From: Lamprobacter modestohalophilus
GTDB lineage: Bacteria > Pseudomonadota > Gammaproteobacteria > Chromatiales > Chromatiaceae
Assembly: GCF_016583905.1 (NCBI RefSeq)
Contig: NZ_NRRY01000048.1
Span: 1 to 41,282 of the forward strand
Reading direction: 5' to 3'
DNA length: 41,282 nt
Shown here piece after piece: positions 1 through 10,932 of the stretch (positions are counted from its first letter, which is position 1; every line of letters begins with the position of its first letter). The position numbers and the translations under genes are program-made. The notes under the pieces are model-generated. The model was not told the origin of the DNA, ran no database searches, and saw nothing but the letters and a program-made list of their open reading frames with translations.

Positions 1-87
1 GTGGTGGTATTCTTCAATGTGAAACGCCAGATTCTCTTTCAGCGAGCGCAAGGGATCTTGCCGTGCAAGGCTTTGGGTTTTGACCAT
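1..87 (-). CDS. Start of an unidentified gene running off the left edge
   Basis: An ATG at 87 on the minus strand opens a frame that stays open for 29 codons to the window edge. It encodes a charged, hydrophilic N-terminus beginning MVKTQSLARQDPLRS. It begins just after the stop of the Mrr-like remnant, so it may be the next gene of that leftward series. Only a weak GGA lies upstream as a ribosome binding site. I do not recognise the protein. It could equally be a chance open stretch. Confidence 0.3.
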   Translation of the reverse strand, partial: MVKTQSLARQDPLRSLKENLAFHIEEYHH

Positions 88-101
88 GAGACGTCCAGAA
101 T

Positions 102-542
102 CTATTTGTTACGAGCTGCCTGGAAAAATGATAACAATATCAGATGCATAGAGCAAGATAACAAAGTAGTATTATCCGCGATCCCATCCGTCGCTGATGA
201 AGGGCTGCGGAAGTTTCGGTACTCATCAAACTGCTTCAATATTTTCAAGTCTATTCGGTCAGGGAAGTCGCGGAGCACTTCCCGACCACGATCGGTGATG
301 ACCGAAAGACCTCGCCTAGGTGATGCGAGGAGGCCTGCCTGTCGGATGTGCGTTTTAGCCCATCCGATACGATTGTCGAATAGGCGCGAAGTGCCACTTG
401 GCAACATTTCCCGCCGGTCTTCATCGTCTAGTTCGAAATGGTCCGCAAGCAGCGCGACCAAATCTCGATTGCGATGCTCTACCCCGTCGCTATGGGCCTC
501 AAGCAATGGCCGCATAATCGATTGGAAATCGGGTATTGCCAT
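102..542 (-). pseudogene. Mrr-type restriction protein, N-terminal domain only (truncated)
   Basis: The 146-residue product begins MAIPDFQSIMRPLLE and follows the Mrr N-terminal winged-helix pattern to the end of that domain: an acidic helix, SRLFDNRIGWAKTHIRQAGLL, then ITDRGREVL, then IDLKILKQFDEYRNFR. Known Mrr enzymes of roughly 300 residues follow this with a linker and a PD-(D/E)XK endonuclease domain that cuts modified DNA. Here the frame continues about 34 unrelated residues and stops at TAG, so no nuclease domain is present. The start at 542 is chosen because AGAAGG lies nine bases upstream; an in-frame extension to 695 would overlap nrdA. The gene lies 40 bases downstream of nrdA on the same strand. 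It is probably a decayed restriction gene, although a free-standing DNA-binding domain cannot be excluded. Confidence 0.65.
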
Positions 543-582
543 CGATATCAGCCTTCTACCAAGAGAAGCGCCAAATCCAGCA

Positions 583-3573
583 TCACTGACAGCTCTCGCA
601 CTCCGGATCATCGATCGAGCAGGCTTTAGGAGCCGGGTCGACAGGCTTGCCGCCACCATTCGACTTCGCCTTACCCGGTGACTGATAGGAGCCACCGACG
701 GCTGAGAGGCGGTTCGCTCTGCTGGTATCCGCCATGGTCGACTTCTCGACGTGTGTGGCGCCCATGGAGCGCAGGTAATAGGTGGTCTTTAGCCCCCGTA
801 CCCAAGCCAGCTTGTAGAGGTTGTCGAGCTTCTTGCCACTCGGCTCGCTCATGTAGAGGTTCAGGCTCTGCGCCTGATCCAGCCATTTCTGCCGTCGGCT
901 GCCGGCCTCGACCAGCCAGCGTGGATCGACCTCGAAGGCGGTCGCATAAAGCTCCTTCAGCTCATCGGGGATGCGGTCGATCTGCTGCAGGCTGCCGTCG
1001 TAGTACTTCAGGTCGCTGACCATGACGCTATCCCAGAGCCCTAGTGCCTTGAGATCACGCACCAGGTAGGGATTGACGACGGTGAATTCGCCCGACAGGT
1101 TCGATTTGACGAACAGGTTCTGATAAGTCGGCTCGATCGATTGGCTGACGCCGACGATGTTGCTGATGGTGGCGGTGGGCGCGATGGCCAGGCAGTTGCT
1201 GTTGCGCATGCCGATCGTCGTTACCCGCTCGCGCAGGCCGTTCCAGTCCAGCGTTGTGCTGGTGTCCATCTCCAGATAGCCGCCGCGGCCTTCGGCGAGT
1301 CGCTGAACGCTGTCGATTGGCAGGATGCCCTGGCTCCAGAGGCTGCCATCGAAGCTCTGATAGCGCCCACGCTCGGCGGCGAGATCGCTGCTGGCCTCAA
1401 TGGCGTAGTAGCTCAGCGCCTCCATGCTGTGATCGGCGAAGCGCACCGCGTCTTGGCTCGCGTAGGGGATGCGCAACTCATAGAGCGCATCCTGAAAGCC
1501 CATCAATCCGAGCCCGACCGGCCGGTGGCGCAGGTTGGAATTGCGCGCTTGCGGCACGTTGTAGAAGTTGTAGTCGATGACGTTATCGAGCATCCGCATC
1601 GCGGTGCGCACGGTCTTGCGCAGCTTGGCGGTGTCGAGCCCGCGTTCCGTCACATGGGCGGCCAGGTTCACCGAGCCTAGATTGCAGACCGCGATCTCCC
1701 GATCGTTGGTGTGCAGGGTAATCTCGGTGCACAAGTTGCTGCTATGCACCTGCCCGACATGCTGATTGGTATAGCGCAGGTTGCAGGGGTCCTTGAAGGT
1801 GATCCAGGGATGGCCGGTCTCGAACAGCATCGCCAGCATCTTGCGCCAGAGGTCGACCGCCTTGATGCGCTTGGTCACCTTCAGCTCGCCACGATCGGCG
1901 CGGGCCTCGTAGCCGAGATAGGCCTCCTCGAAGGCTTGGCCCATGAGATCGTGCAGATCGGGCGTCTCGTCGGGCGAGAACAGGGTCCATTGCTGATCCT
2001 CGGCGACGCGCTTCATGAACAGATCCGGCACCCAGTTGGCGGTGTTCATATCATGCGTGCGGCGGCGTTCATCACCAGTGTTCTTACGAAGATCCAGGAA
2101 CTCCTCGATGTCGATGTGCCAGGTCTCGAGGTAGGCGCAGACCGCGCCTCGCCGCTTGCCCCCTTGGTTAACTGCCACCGCCGTATCGTTGGCCACTTTG
2201 AGGAAAGGCACCACACCCTGGCTCTTGCCGTTGGTGCCCTTGATATGAGCGCCCATTCCGCGCACGCGCGACCAGTCGTTACCGAGACCGCCGGCGAATT
2301 TGCTCAGCAGCGCATTGTCCTTGATCGCGCCATAGATGCCATCGAGATCATCCGGCACTGTAGTCAGATAGCAGGAACTGAGCTGCGGGCGCAGGCTGCC
2401 GGAGTTAAACAGGGTCGGCGTGCTGCTCATGAAATCGAAGCTCGACAGCAGCTCGTAGAACTCGATCGCACGCTCCTCGCGGTCGATCTCGTTGATCGCC
2501 AGCCCCATCGCCACGCGCATGAAGAAGGCCTGTGGCAGCTCGATGCGCGGCCCTTCGGCGGTGTGGATGAAGTAGCGATCATACAAAGTCTGCAGGCCGA
2601 GATAGGTGAACTGCAGATCGCGCTCGGGCTTGAGCGCGGCGCCTAAGCGGGTCAGGTCGAAGCGGCTTAGCTGTTTGTCGAGCAGCTCCAGGTCGCCGGC
2701 GGTCTTGATGTAGGCGCTGAAATAATCGGCGTAGCGCTCGGCCAGATCGGCCTGGGTCTCGACCCCGACCGCCATGCCCAGCTCGCCCAGTGCCTCGCGC
2801 CGCATCACATCGAGCAGCAGCCGCGCAGCCGCTTGGCTATAGGCCGGCTCGCGCTCGATCATCGCGCGGGCTGACATCACTAGCGCTTGGCCGACATCGG
2901 CCTCTTTGACCCCATCGAACAGGTTACGCAGCGTATCGGTGATGATCGCCTCGTCATCGACCCCCTCGAGCCCGGCGGCGGCCTCGCGCGTCAGTCGGCG
3001 CAGGCGATCGACGTCCAACGGTCGCGTGCTGCCATCGGCGAGGGTGACGTTGATCCCCGTCGTTTCGTCGGCCGCTGTGGTCGTGGCGCTGGCGGCCTTC
3101 TCGGCGCGCTCACGGGCGCGGGCGTCGCGATAGATCACATAGTCGCGCGCGACCTTGTGCTCACCGGCACGCATCAACGCCAGCTCGACCTGATCCTGGA
3201 TATCCTCGATATGGACGGTGCCGCCACCCGGTAGACGGCGGGTGAGTGCCGAGACCACCTGCTCGGCAAGCTCATCGACCAGATGATGGATGCGGCTGGA
3301 TGCCGCTGCGCCGCTGCCCTCGACCGCAATGAAGGCCTTGGTCATCGCGACCTTGATCTTGCTCGGGTCGAAGTGAGTGACCTTGCCGTTGCGACGGATG
3401 ACCTGGACCTGCCCCGGGCGATGGCTGGCGACCTCGCTGCTTGGGCTCATCGCCGAGATGGCAGCCGAACTAGCAGCCGAATTGACGGCCTGAGACGACT
3501 CCGGCTCGACGCGAGGCTGATGCAGGGTGGGCGTTTGCGCAGTGGCGTCGGTCTTCTCGGAGGCGGCGGCCAT
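583..3573 (-). CDS. nrdA: Class Ia ribonucleoside-diphosphate reductase, alpha subunit
   Basis: This enzyme reduces ribonucleoside diphosphates to deoxyribonucleotides, together with a radical-bearing NrdB subunit. The 996-residue product starts with a low-complexity stretch, then an ATP-cone at about 55-150 (VIRRNGKVTHFDPSKIKVAM) and a second cone-like region at about 172-265. The catalytic barrel follows. Expected residues are visible: the substrate-side redox cysteine in SSCYLTTV (about 400), the NLCTEI motif with thiyl cysteine and glutamate (about 614), the second redox cysteine in AVCNLGSVNL (about 628), a YY pair near the end for radical transfer, and a C-terminal CESC pair for thioredoxin or glutaredoxin. 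The start is supported by GAGGA eight bases upstream. The duplicated cone resembles the longer proteobacterial NrdA proteins. No nrdB is found in the window. Regulation by NrdR and DnaA is likely from the sites at 4095-4244. Confidence 0.96.
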   Translation of the reverse strand: MAAASEKTDATAQTPTLHQPRVEPESSQAVNSAASSAAISAMSPSSEVASHRPGQVQVIRRNGKVTHFDPSKIKVAMTKAFIAVEGSGAAASSRIHHLVDELAEQVVSALTRRLPGGGTVHIEDIQDQVELALMRAGEHKVARDYVIYRDARARERAEKAASATTTAADETTGINVTLADGSTRPLDVDRLRRLTREAAAGLEGVDDEAIITDTLRNLFDGVKEADVGQALVMSARAMIEREPAYSQAAARLLLDVMRREALGELGMAVGVETQADLAERYADYFSAYIKTAGDLELLDKQLSRFDLTRLGAALKPERDLQFTYLGLQTLYDRYFIHTAEGPRIELPQAFFMRVAMGLAINEIDREERAIEFYELLSSFDFMSSTPTLFNSGSLRPQLSSCYLTTVPDDLDGIYGAIKDNALLSKFAGGLGNDWSRVRGMGAHIKGTNGKSQGVVPFLKVANDTAVAVNQGGKRRGAVCAYLETWHIDIEEFLDLRKNTGDERRRTHDMNTANWVPDLFMKRVAEDQQWTLFSPDETPDLHDLMGQAFEEAYLGYEARADRGELKVTKRIKAVDLWRKMLAMLFETGHPWITFKDPCNLRYTNQHVGQVHSSNLCTEITLHTNDREIAVCNLGSVNLAAHVTERGLDTAKLRKTVRTAMRMLDNVIDYNFYNVPQARNSNLRHRPVGLGLMGFQDALYELRIPYASQDAVRFADHSMEALSYYAIEASSDLAAERGRYQSFDGSLWSQGILPIDSVQRLAEGRGGYLEMDTSTTLDWNGLRERVTTIGMRNSNCLAIAPTATISNIVGVSQSIEPTYQNLFVKSNLSGEFTVVNPYLVRDLKALGLWDSVMVSDLKYYDGSLQQIDRIPDELKELYATAFEVDPRWLVEAGSRRQKWLDQAQSLNLYMSEPSGKKLDNLYKLAWVRGLKTTYYLRSMGATHVEKSTMADTSRANRLSAVGGSYQSPGKAKSNGGGKPVDPAPKACSIDDPECESCQ

Positions 3574-3747
3574 AGTTCAGTCCTCGTCTGATGTCATCTG
3601 GTGCAGTTTGTCTGGCGCTGTTCGCTGCGTTGAAACAGACAGCGATTGGGGCCCTTGATCGGTCCGAAGCCCAGTGGGTTTCGCTGGGCTTAAGGCGATT
3701 TCTGTCAAAGCTCATACCGCCTTGCTAGTCTTTTCGCTCGCCTTCTT

Positions 3748-3856
3748 CGTCGCGCCGCCGGTCACATAGCCCGGCTATGCTCCCGGCGACGCTCCTCGAA
3801 GGCAAACGAAAATCCTGCGCAATTCGGTACGAGCTTTTCCGGCAATCGCCTAAGCG
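3748..3856 (+). repeat. Dispersed hairpin repeat, copy A
   Basis: This stretch of about 108 bases matches 7183-7290 at roughly nine positions in ten by eye, including an unbroken run CGACGCTCCTCGAAGGCAAA. Its left half folds into a nested hairpin: the outer arms CGTCGC and GCGACG enclose the inner perfect arms CATAGC-CCG-GCTATG. It sits in the long leader between the NrdR operator and nrdA. It is not coding. It resembles REP-type extragenic palindromes in design, but I cannot assign a named family. Confidence 0.75.
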
Positions 3857-4094
3857 AGCAGGTATTGATCGCAAGCGACTACGGCTGACCGGGTCCACGA
3901 TCTGCATGCTGACCTGCTCCGCGCGAACTCTGCTGAGTCAGGTGTTCAGCCCGGATGCAGTCAGGCAAAGGTGGTCTGACAACGCAGTCGGTGGCCCCTG
4001 TCGCCGGGTTTAATATCAAGGATGTCAGTTGCTAGCAGCAGCGGCGAGCAAGGCGAGCAGGCGAAGGCTTGGTCAACTGGAGCCGCTCTCGCGA

Positions 4095-4142
4095 TCTCAA
4101 TATATACCCATCGGGTTCACTGTCAACCACTATATCTTGTGG
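4095..4142 (-). promoter_or_regulatory. Two-box NrdR operator (nrdA control region)
   Basis: The stronger box, 4127-4142 (CCACTATATCTTGTGG), fits the NrdR consensus aCaCwATATaTwGtgt at about 13 of 16 positions and is nearly palindromic. A weaker box at 4095-4110 (TCTCAATATATACCCA) keeps the AT core. Their centres lie 32 bases apart, which matches the usual spacing of paired NrdR boxes. NrdR is the ATP/dATP-sensing repressor of ribonucleotide reductase genes. The nearest such gene is nrdA, about 520 bases to the left. The cytochrome gene, 300 bases to the right, is the alternative target. Confidence 0.7.
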
Positions 4143-4182
4143 TTTAGTTGCTGATAACCGCATGTGCAGCCTGTGCCTGAGC

Positions 4183-4244
4183 TGTGGATAATTTTGTCTG
4201 ATTCGGCGTTTGAGGGCGCCGTTGAGGGGTTTTGCTGTGGATAA
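4183..4244 (-). promoter_or_regulatory. Pair of perfect DnaA boxes
   Basis: TGTGGATAA occurs at 4183-4191 and again at 4236-4244. This is the complement of the consensus DnaA box TTATCCACA. A weaker relative, TGCTGATAA, is at 4149-4157. They lie 40-110 bases from the NrdR boxes. In E. coli the nrdAB promoter is also bound by DnaA, so a role in tying nucleotide supply to replication is plausible. A replication origin is unlikely because dnaA, dnaN and an AT-rich unwinding region are absent. Confidence 0.6.
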
Positions 4245-4437
4245 CCTCAGCCTGCAATTTGCCCTTGCTGGCTTGGGCCGAGACGGCATCAGCAGCGCTA
4301 TACTCAACCCTCGCCGTTCGCCCAGTCGGGACGTTTCGGCGCACACTCGAAACAACACCAAATGGCGCCGTCAGCGCCAAGCCAAGACACGGCGAAGAAA
4401 CCGTGGTGATGGCCTGGACGGCACAACGGAGGACTGT

Positions 4438-5247
4438 ATGAGCCGAACGATGCTGCGCACCTGCATAACCCTACTGGGTTGTGCGCTAGCGATGCCGTCG
4501 CTGGCCGACACGCCAGCCGAGACCCCGGCCGAGATCGCCAAGCGTGAGTACGATCAGGTCTTGACGCTGACGCCAGATATCGAGCGTGGGCGCAGGGTCT
4601 ATCTGACCTGCGCCGTGTGCCACTTGCCGGAAGGCTGGGGCAGCGTCGATGGCGTCTATCCGCAGATCGCGGGTCAACTGCGCACCGTGATCATCAAGCA
4701 GCTTGCCGACTTCCGTGCCGGCAATCGCGACAATCCGCTCATGTATCCATTCTCCGTGCCGGAGATCTTGGGCGGTCCGCAGGAGATCGCCGATGTTGCC
4801 GCCTATGTCGCCGCATTGCCGATGACGGCGAACAATGGGCTCGGGCCAGGCACCGACTTGGCGCTTGGCGAGCAGCTCTATGGCGAGCACTGTGCCGATT
4901 GCCACGGTGCGGCTGGCGAGGGCGACGAGGCAGAGCACATTCCTGCCCTTGCTGGGCAGCATTACGCCCATCTGATGCGACAGTTCGATGCCATCCGCAG
5001 TGGCGAGCGTAAGAATGCGGACTCGAAGATGACCGACGAGATCAGGGACATCGACGCGCAGCAGCAGTCAGCGTTGTTGGACTATACGGCGAGGCTGCGT
5101 CCAGCGGCCGACAAGCTTGCAGCGGAGGGTTGGCATAACCCCGACTTTCCGCAGTATGTGCGTGATGCAATGGGATTGAGAGCACCGCCGCCAGCGGTGC
5201 TTGCGCCCCAAGCGCCAGACTCGGAGGCGGCGCCGTCGCAGCGGTAG
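4438..5247 (+). CDS. Dihaem cytochrome c4-type protein
   Basis: This is a periplasmic electron carrier of 269 residues. A signal peptide ends near residue 23 (LAMPSLA-D). Two class I cytochrome domains follow, with haem-binding motifs CAVCH (58-62) and CADCH (152-156) and downstream methionines suited as axial ligands. The spacing is that of cytochrome c4, a donor to terminal oxidases or other periplasmic reductases. The ATG at 4438 is chosen over an in-frame ATG at 4210 because GGAGG precedes it by six bases and the signal peptide starts there. The C-terminus is rich in proline and alanine. The gene converges on the diguanylate cyclase gene with a 51-base gap. Confidence 0.9.
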   Translation: MSRTMLRTCITLLGCALAMPSLADTPAETPAEIAKREYDQVLTLTPDIERGRRVYLTCAVCHLPEGWGSVDGVYPQIAGQLRTVIIKQLADFRAGNRDNPLMYPFSVPEILGGPQEIADVAAYVAALPMTANNGLGPGTDLALGEQLYGEHCADCHGAAGEGDEAEHIPALAGQHYAHLMRQFDAIRSGERKNADSKMTDEIRDIDAQQQSALLDYTARLRPAADKLAAEGWHNPDFPQYVRDAMGLRAPPPAVLAPQAPDSEAAPSQR

Positions 5248-5260
5248 GCGAGCGCGGCGG

Positions 5261-5296
5261 CAGCGCTCTCGGCCTCGGCAGCGCTCTCGGCCTCGG
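5261..5296. repeat. 18-base direct repeat, two copies
   Basis: The unit CAGCGCTCTCGGCCTCGG occurs twice in a row in the gap between the convergent cytochrome and diguanylate cyclase genes. No terminator hairpin with a T-run is visible in this gap. Confidence 0.8.
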
Positions 5297-5298
5297 CC

Positions 5299-7110
<1,812 letters not shown>

Positions 7111-7182
7111 TGCTCGCTAGATCGATTAAGCGGCGTCCGATGCCGGGCTGAAGAAGGGCTTCCGTGGTTGCCAGACGCACTG

Positions 7183-7324
7183 CGTCGCGCCGCCGGCCAC
7201 AGAGCCTGGCGATGCTCCCGGCGACGCTCCTCGAAGGCAAACGAAAATACTGTGCAATGCGGTACGCGCTTTGCCGGCAGTCGCCTAACGCGCATGGCGC
7301 GGCGCCACCCCGAACAATGAATCG
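7183..7324 (+). repeat. Dispersed hairpin repeat, copy B (longest)
   Basis: Positions 7183-7290 match copy A. The tail 7283-7324, with GCGCATGGCGCGGCG and CAATGAATCG, matches copy C at 19763-19804. This copy therefore joins the two and probably represents the fuller element of about 140 bases. Inverted arms GCGTCGC and GCGACGC bracket its left part; the inner stem is less perfect than in copy A. It lies upstream of the diguanylate cyclase gene. Confidence 0.75.
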
Positions 7325-7466
7325 CGTGAGCTGCACATGATGAACTTCACATCGTGAGCTTCATATCGTGAGCTTCAAATATTAAGTGTAACCGAGACTG
7401 CACCCGCGCGGCCGGCTTTTGCAACCAGTTCCCGTGGGTCTCTCCCGAGCGAATGGACTCACCGGT
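7325..7466. repeat. Gap with degenerate 14-base tandem repeat
   Basis: The units ATGATGAACTTCAC (7337-7350), ATCGTGAGCTTCAT (7351-7364) and ATCGTGAGCTTCAA (7365-7378) follow one another. The rest of the gap after the RND gene holds no convincing gene or rho-independent terminator. Confidence 0.6.
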
Positions 7467-10400
7467 CTATGGCTTACCTTTTTGATCCCTGATGGCGGCT
7501 GAGTCTAAGCGCAAGGCATTGACCGCCCGGGCCGCTGTTGGACTCGCTGCTTCGGCCGGGGTGCGCACCGTTCGGGCGCCCAGCAGACGATAGATGCTCG
7601 GGACCAGTAGCAGCGAGACCAGGGTCGAGAAGCTGAGTCCGGCAACGATGGTGATCGCCAACGGGCTCAACATCTCCGAGCCCTCGCCAATGCCGAGCGC
7701 CAGCGGCAGCATGCCGAAGACGGTGGTGAGGGTGGTCATCAGGATCGGCCGGAGCCGCAAACGCGCCGCCTCGATGATGCCCTCATCGCGCGAATCGCCA
7801 GCCCGACGGCGCAGCTCGATGAACTCGACCAGCACGATCGCGTTGTTGACGACGATGCCGGCGAGCATGATCATGCCGAGCCAGACTGGCATCGATAGAC
7901 CGGTGTCGGTCCAGCTTAGCCCGAGCGCCACCCCGATCAGCGCGAAGGGCACCGAGAGCAGGATGATGAATGGATTGCGCACGGACTCGTACTGCACCGC
8001 CATCACCACCAAGACCAGAAACACCGCTAGGGCCAGCAAGAGCCGACCGATGTCTTGTCCCTGCTGCAGGGTCTCGAGACTGCCGGCCTCATAGAGGCTG
8101 TAACCCGGCGGCAGCGGCACCTCGGAGGTTGCCGCCAGTGCTTGCTCGATGGCGCTGGCCAGCGTCAGATCGCCGCCGATCGAGGCGCTGATCTCGATGA
8201 TCCGCTGCTGACGATCGCGCATGATGGTCTCCGGCTGCAGCAGGACGCTGACCTGGGCGAGGTCGCCGAGCCGGATCGGACGTCGTTCGCTGCGTAGTCT
8301 GGCGTCATCCCTGGCGTCAACCGCCGTACTCACGCGATTTCCAGGCTCGCGGCCAAAGATGATGATCGACTCGAGATCCCCTGGGGCTGCGATATCGTCG
8401 CGGTCCAAGCGCAGGCGCACATCGATGCTGCGGTCGCCCTCGATCAGCTCGGTGATGACTTGGCCCTCGAGCGCGAGCCGGAGCACGCGCCCGATGTCTT
8501 CCACGTCCAGCCCATGGCTAGCGGCGCGCTGCCGGTCGACCTCGATCGAGAGCTCGCGGGTCGGCTCCTGATTGGAGTGCTGCAGATTGCGCAGACCCTC
8601 GATGCCCTGGAGCCGCTCGAGCATCTGGTCGGCGAGTGCAATCAGGGTGTCGAGCTCGGGGCCTTTGAGCCGCAGGCTGAGATCATCATCGCCGCGATTG
8701 AAGCGAATGCCGCGAATACCCCGGGTGTAGAGGTAGACGCGCAGCCCGGGGATCGCGGCCGCCTTGATCTCGGCTTTGACGCGCTCGATCCATTCGGCCG
8801 TGCCGAGGTCGCGCTCGGCAAGCGGGACCAGCTGTACCTGAAGACTGGCGCGATGGCTGTTTTCAAAGCTCGAGCGGCCGAAGACGAAGCCGCCGACGGT
8901 GGTGAAGATCGAGCGGGTTTCCGGTTGGGCGTCGACGATGGCCTCGACTTGGCGTGTCAACGCATCCATCTGTTCCAGGTTGACGCCGCTATCTGCGGTC
9001 AAGCTGATGCGCACATCCCCTTCGTCGAGCTCCGGCAGGAAGGCGGGGGTTGCCGAGAAGAGGCTCGGCACGCTGGCGACGAGGGCGACGATGAACACTG
9101 GCAGCAGTAGCCAGGGCCTTGGTAGCAGGCGCCGCAGTATCCACTGATAGCCGTTCTCGAGTGCCTGCATGGCGCGGTCCACCGCTCGCCGTAAGGGGCC
9201 ATCGCGCCCTGCGGGTAGCTGCCGTGCTAAGGCCGGAACCAGTGTCAGCGCGACCACGAGGGAGGCGACGATGGCCGCCGAGATGGTAAAGATCAGCTCC
9301 CGGAACAAGAGCCCGATCAGGCCGCCGATAAACAGAAACGGCAACACGGCGGCCAGGTTCGTCGAGGTGGATGCGATGATCGCGCCGCTGACCTCGCGCG
9401 CGGCATTGCTTGCTGCTGTCAGGGGTGGCTCGCCGCGGCGCTGATGGCGATGGATATTCTCGAGCATCACGATGGTGCTATCGACCAGCATGCCGATACC
9501 GAGCGCCAGGCCACCCAGGGTCATGATGTTGAAGGTGAGGCCGAAGGCGGCCATCAGGATGAAGGTAACCAGGATGGCGATCGGGATGGCGCTGCCGATG
9601 ATCAGGGTTCGGCGCAGGCTGCCGAGGAACAGATAGACCACCAGCATCGCCAACAGCGCGCCGCCGAGTGCGGCCTGGATCGCGTTGTTCAGCGACTGGC
9701 GGATGTAGCGAGCCTGGTCGTCGACCTTGGCAATCTGGATATCATCGGGCACCAGGCCCGCGGCCTCGAGTCGGGCGAGCTCTGCATCGACGGCGTTGAC
9801 CACGGCGACCGTGTTGCTGAGTGGTTGCTTCTGGATCGAGAGCTTGATGCCGGGGGCGTCGTTGAGCCGAATGCGCAGGCGCTCCTCGGCACCGCTATCG
9901 ATCACCCGTGCGACCTCGCCGAGCCGCAGCTGCTCGGCACCGCGGTTGGCGGCATCGCCAAGCGGCAGCCCGGCGATCTGCTCGACCGAGTCGAAACGCC
10001 CGCCGGTGCGCGCGCTGATCTCGCCATCGCGCATCAGCAGCCGACCGGCGGGCACGTCCTGATTGGCCGTTTGTAGCCGCGCCTGCAGATCGAGCACATC
10101 GAGCCCGAGACCGGCGAGTCGGAATTGATCGGCAATAATGCTGACCTCGCGCTCGAGTCCGCCGCCGACCTCGACCGCCGCCACCCCGGGCAGGGTCAGC
10201 AGCTGGCGTCCGAGATCGTAGTCGACCAGATCACGCAGTTCGATGGGGTCACGCAGCCTCGAGCCGACCACATATTCGGCCACGGGTAATTGGAACGGAT
10301 CACGCTTGTAAATGATCGGCGGATCGATGCTGTCGGGCAGAAAGCGTTTGGCGCGGTCGAGTCGCGCGCTGGCATCGCGCAGGGCCTGGTCGACATCGTC

Positions 10401-10700
10401 GCCATAGCGAAACGAGAGGTCGATGGCGGAACGGCCTTCGCTGGTGCGTGACTGAATCGCGATCACGCCCTCGGTGATCGCCAACTGCTCTTCGAGCTGG
10501 CGGGTGATCTCGTCTTCCATCACGGTCGCCGGCGTGCCGGGGTCGAGCACGCGGACGCGCACGTCCGGGTAAGTGATCTGCGGCAACAGGTCGACGTTTA
10601 ATTGGTTGAGCGCGAAACCGCCGAGCACCATGACCGCGAGCGTCATCATGACGACGCCGATTGGATGTCGGACAGACCAGGTCGAGAGTCCTGAATTCAT
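7467..10700 (-). CDS. RND-family efflux transporter, inner-membrane pump
   Basis: This 1077-residue protein has the standard RND layout: a first membrane segment after WSVRHPIGVVMMTLAVMVLG, a large periplasmic loop, TM2-6, a second periplasmic loop and TM8-12. The TM4 segment reads GIGMLVDSTIVMLENI, so only the first of the two acidic proton-relay residues of AcrB is kept. The sequence is of the drug (HAE1) type rather than the heavy-metal type. The substrate cannot be told. It would normally work with a periplasmic adaptor and an outer-membrane channel, but neither is encoded next to it. The start has GGAA six bases upstream. The next gene upstream is divergent. Confidence 0.93.
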   Translation of the reverse strand: MNSGLSTWSVRHPIGVVMMTLAVMVLGGFALNQLNVDLLPQITYPDVRVRVLDPGTPATVMEDEITRQLEEQLAITEGVIAIQSRTSEGRSAIDLSFRYGDDVDQALRDASARLDRAKRFLPDSIDPPIIYKRDPFQLPVAEYVVGSRLRDPIELRDLVDYDLGRQLLTLPGVAAVEVGGGLEREVSIIADQFRLAGLGLDVLDLQARLQTANQDVPAGRLLMRDGEISARTGGRFDSVEQIAGLPLGDAANRGAEQLRLGEVARVIDSGAEERLRIRLNDAPGIKLSIQKQPLSNTVAVVNAVDAELARLEAAGLVPDDIQIAKVDDQARYIRQSLNNAIQAALGGALLAMLVVYLFLGSLRRTLIIGSAIPIAILVTFILMAAFGLTFNIMTLGGLALGIGMLVDSTIVMLENIHRHQRRGEPPLTAASNAAREVSGAIIASTSTNLAAVLPFLFIGGLIGLLFRELIFTISAAIVASLVVALTLVPALARQLPAGRDGPLRRAVDRAMQALENGYQWILRRLLPRPWLLLPVFIVALVASVPSLFSATPAFLPELDEGDVRISLTADSGVNLEQMDALTRQVEAIVDAQPETRSIFTTVGGFVFGRSSFENSHRASLQVQLVPLAERDLGTAEWIERVKAEIKAAAIPGLRVYLYTRGIRGIRFNRGDDDLSLRLKGPELDTLIALADQMLERLQGIEGLRNLQHSNQEPTRELSIEVDRQRAASHGLDVEDIGRVLRLALEGQVITELIEGDRSIDVRLRLDRDDIAAPGDLESIIIFGREPGNRVSTAVDARDDARLRSERRPIRLGDLAQVSVLLQPETIMRDRQQRIIEISASIGGDLTLASAIEQALAATSEVPLPPGYSLYEAGSLETLQQGQDIGRLLLALAVFLVLVVMAVQYESVRNPFIILLSVPFALIGVALGLSWTDTGLSMPVWLGMIMLAGIVVNNAIVLVEFIELRRRAGDSRDEGIIEAARLRLRPILMTTLTTVFGMLPLALGIGEGSEMLSPLAITIVAGLSFSTLVSLLLVPSIYRLLGARTVRTPAEAASPTAARAVNALRLDSAAIRDQKGKP

Positions 10701-10932
10701 TGCATATTCCGAAGCGACAAGCGGTCGATAGGCAAACTGCGGCGGGTGCGCCGGCGGTTCTCCCGAGCGGGTTCTAAGACGCGCGCGTCAGGCTAATGTG
10801 ATCCAGTCCGCAGACATCGGGGCGATGGTCGTGGATAATAAAGTACCGTTAGGCATAGACGGTTCAGCCTTGTCCCCAAGGATCCTCCGATGGGCACCAC
10901 CTATTTACCGCCAGAGCGAGTCCACCGAGCAC

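Noticed and set aside
1711-2646. Long plus-strand frame of 311 codons
   Set aside because: It lies antisense to nrdA, whose conserved motifs are unambiguous; high GC makes long shadow frames common.
3857-4090. Cobalamin or other riboswitch in the nrdA leader
   Set aside because: Looked for conserved riboswitch core sequences and could not match any; class Ia reductase also does not need B12.
4183-4244. Chromosomal replication origin
   Set aside because: Only two perfect DnaA boxes, no dnaA, dnaN or AT-rich unwinding region; better read as regulatory sites.
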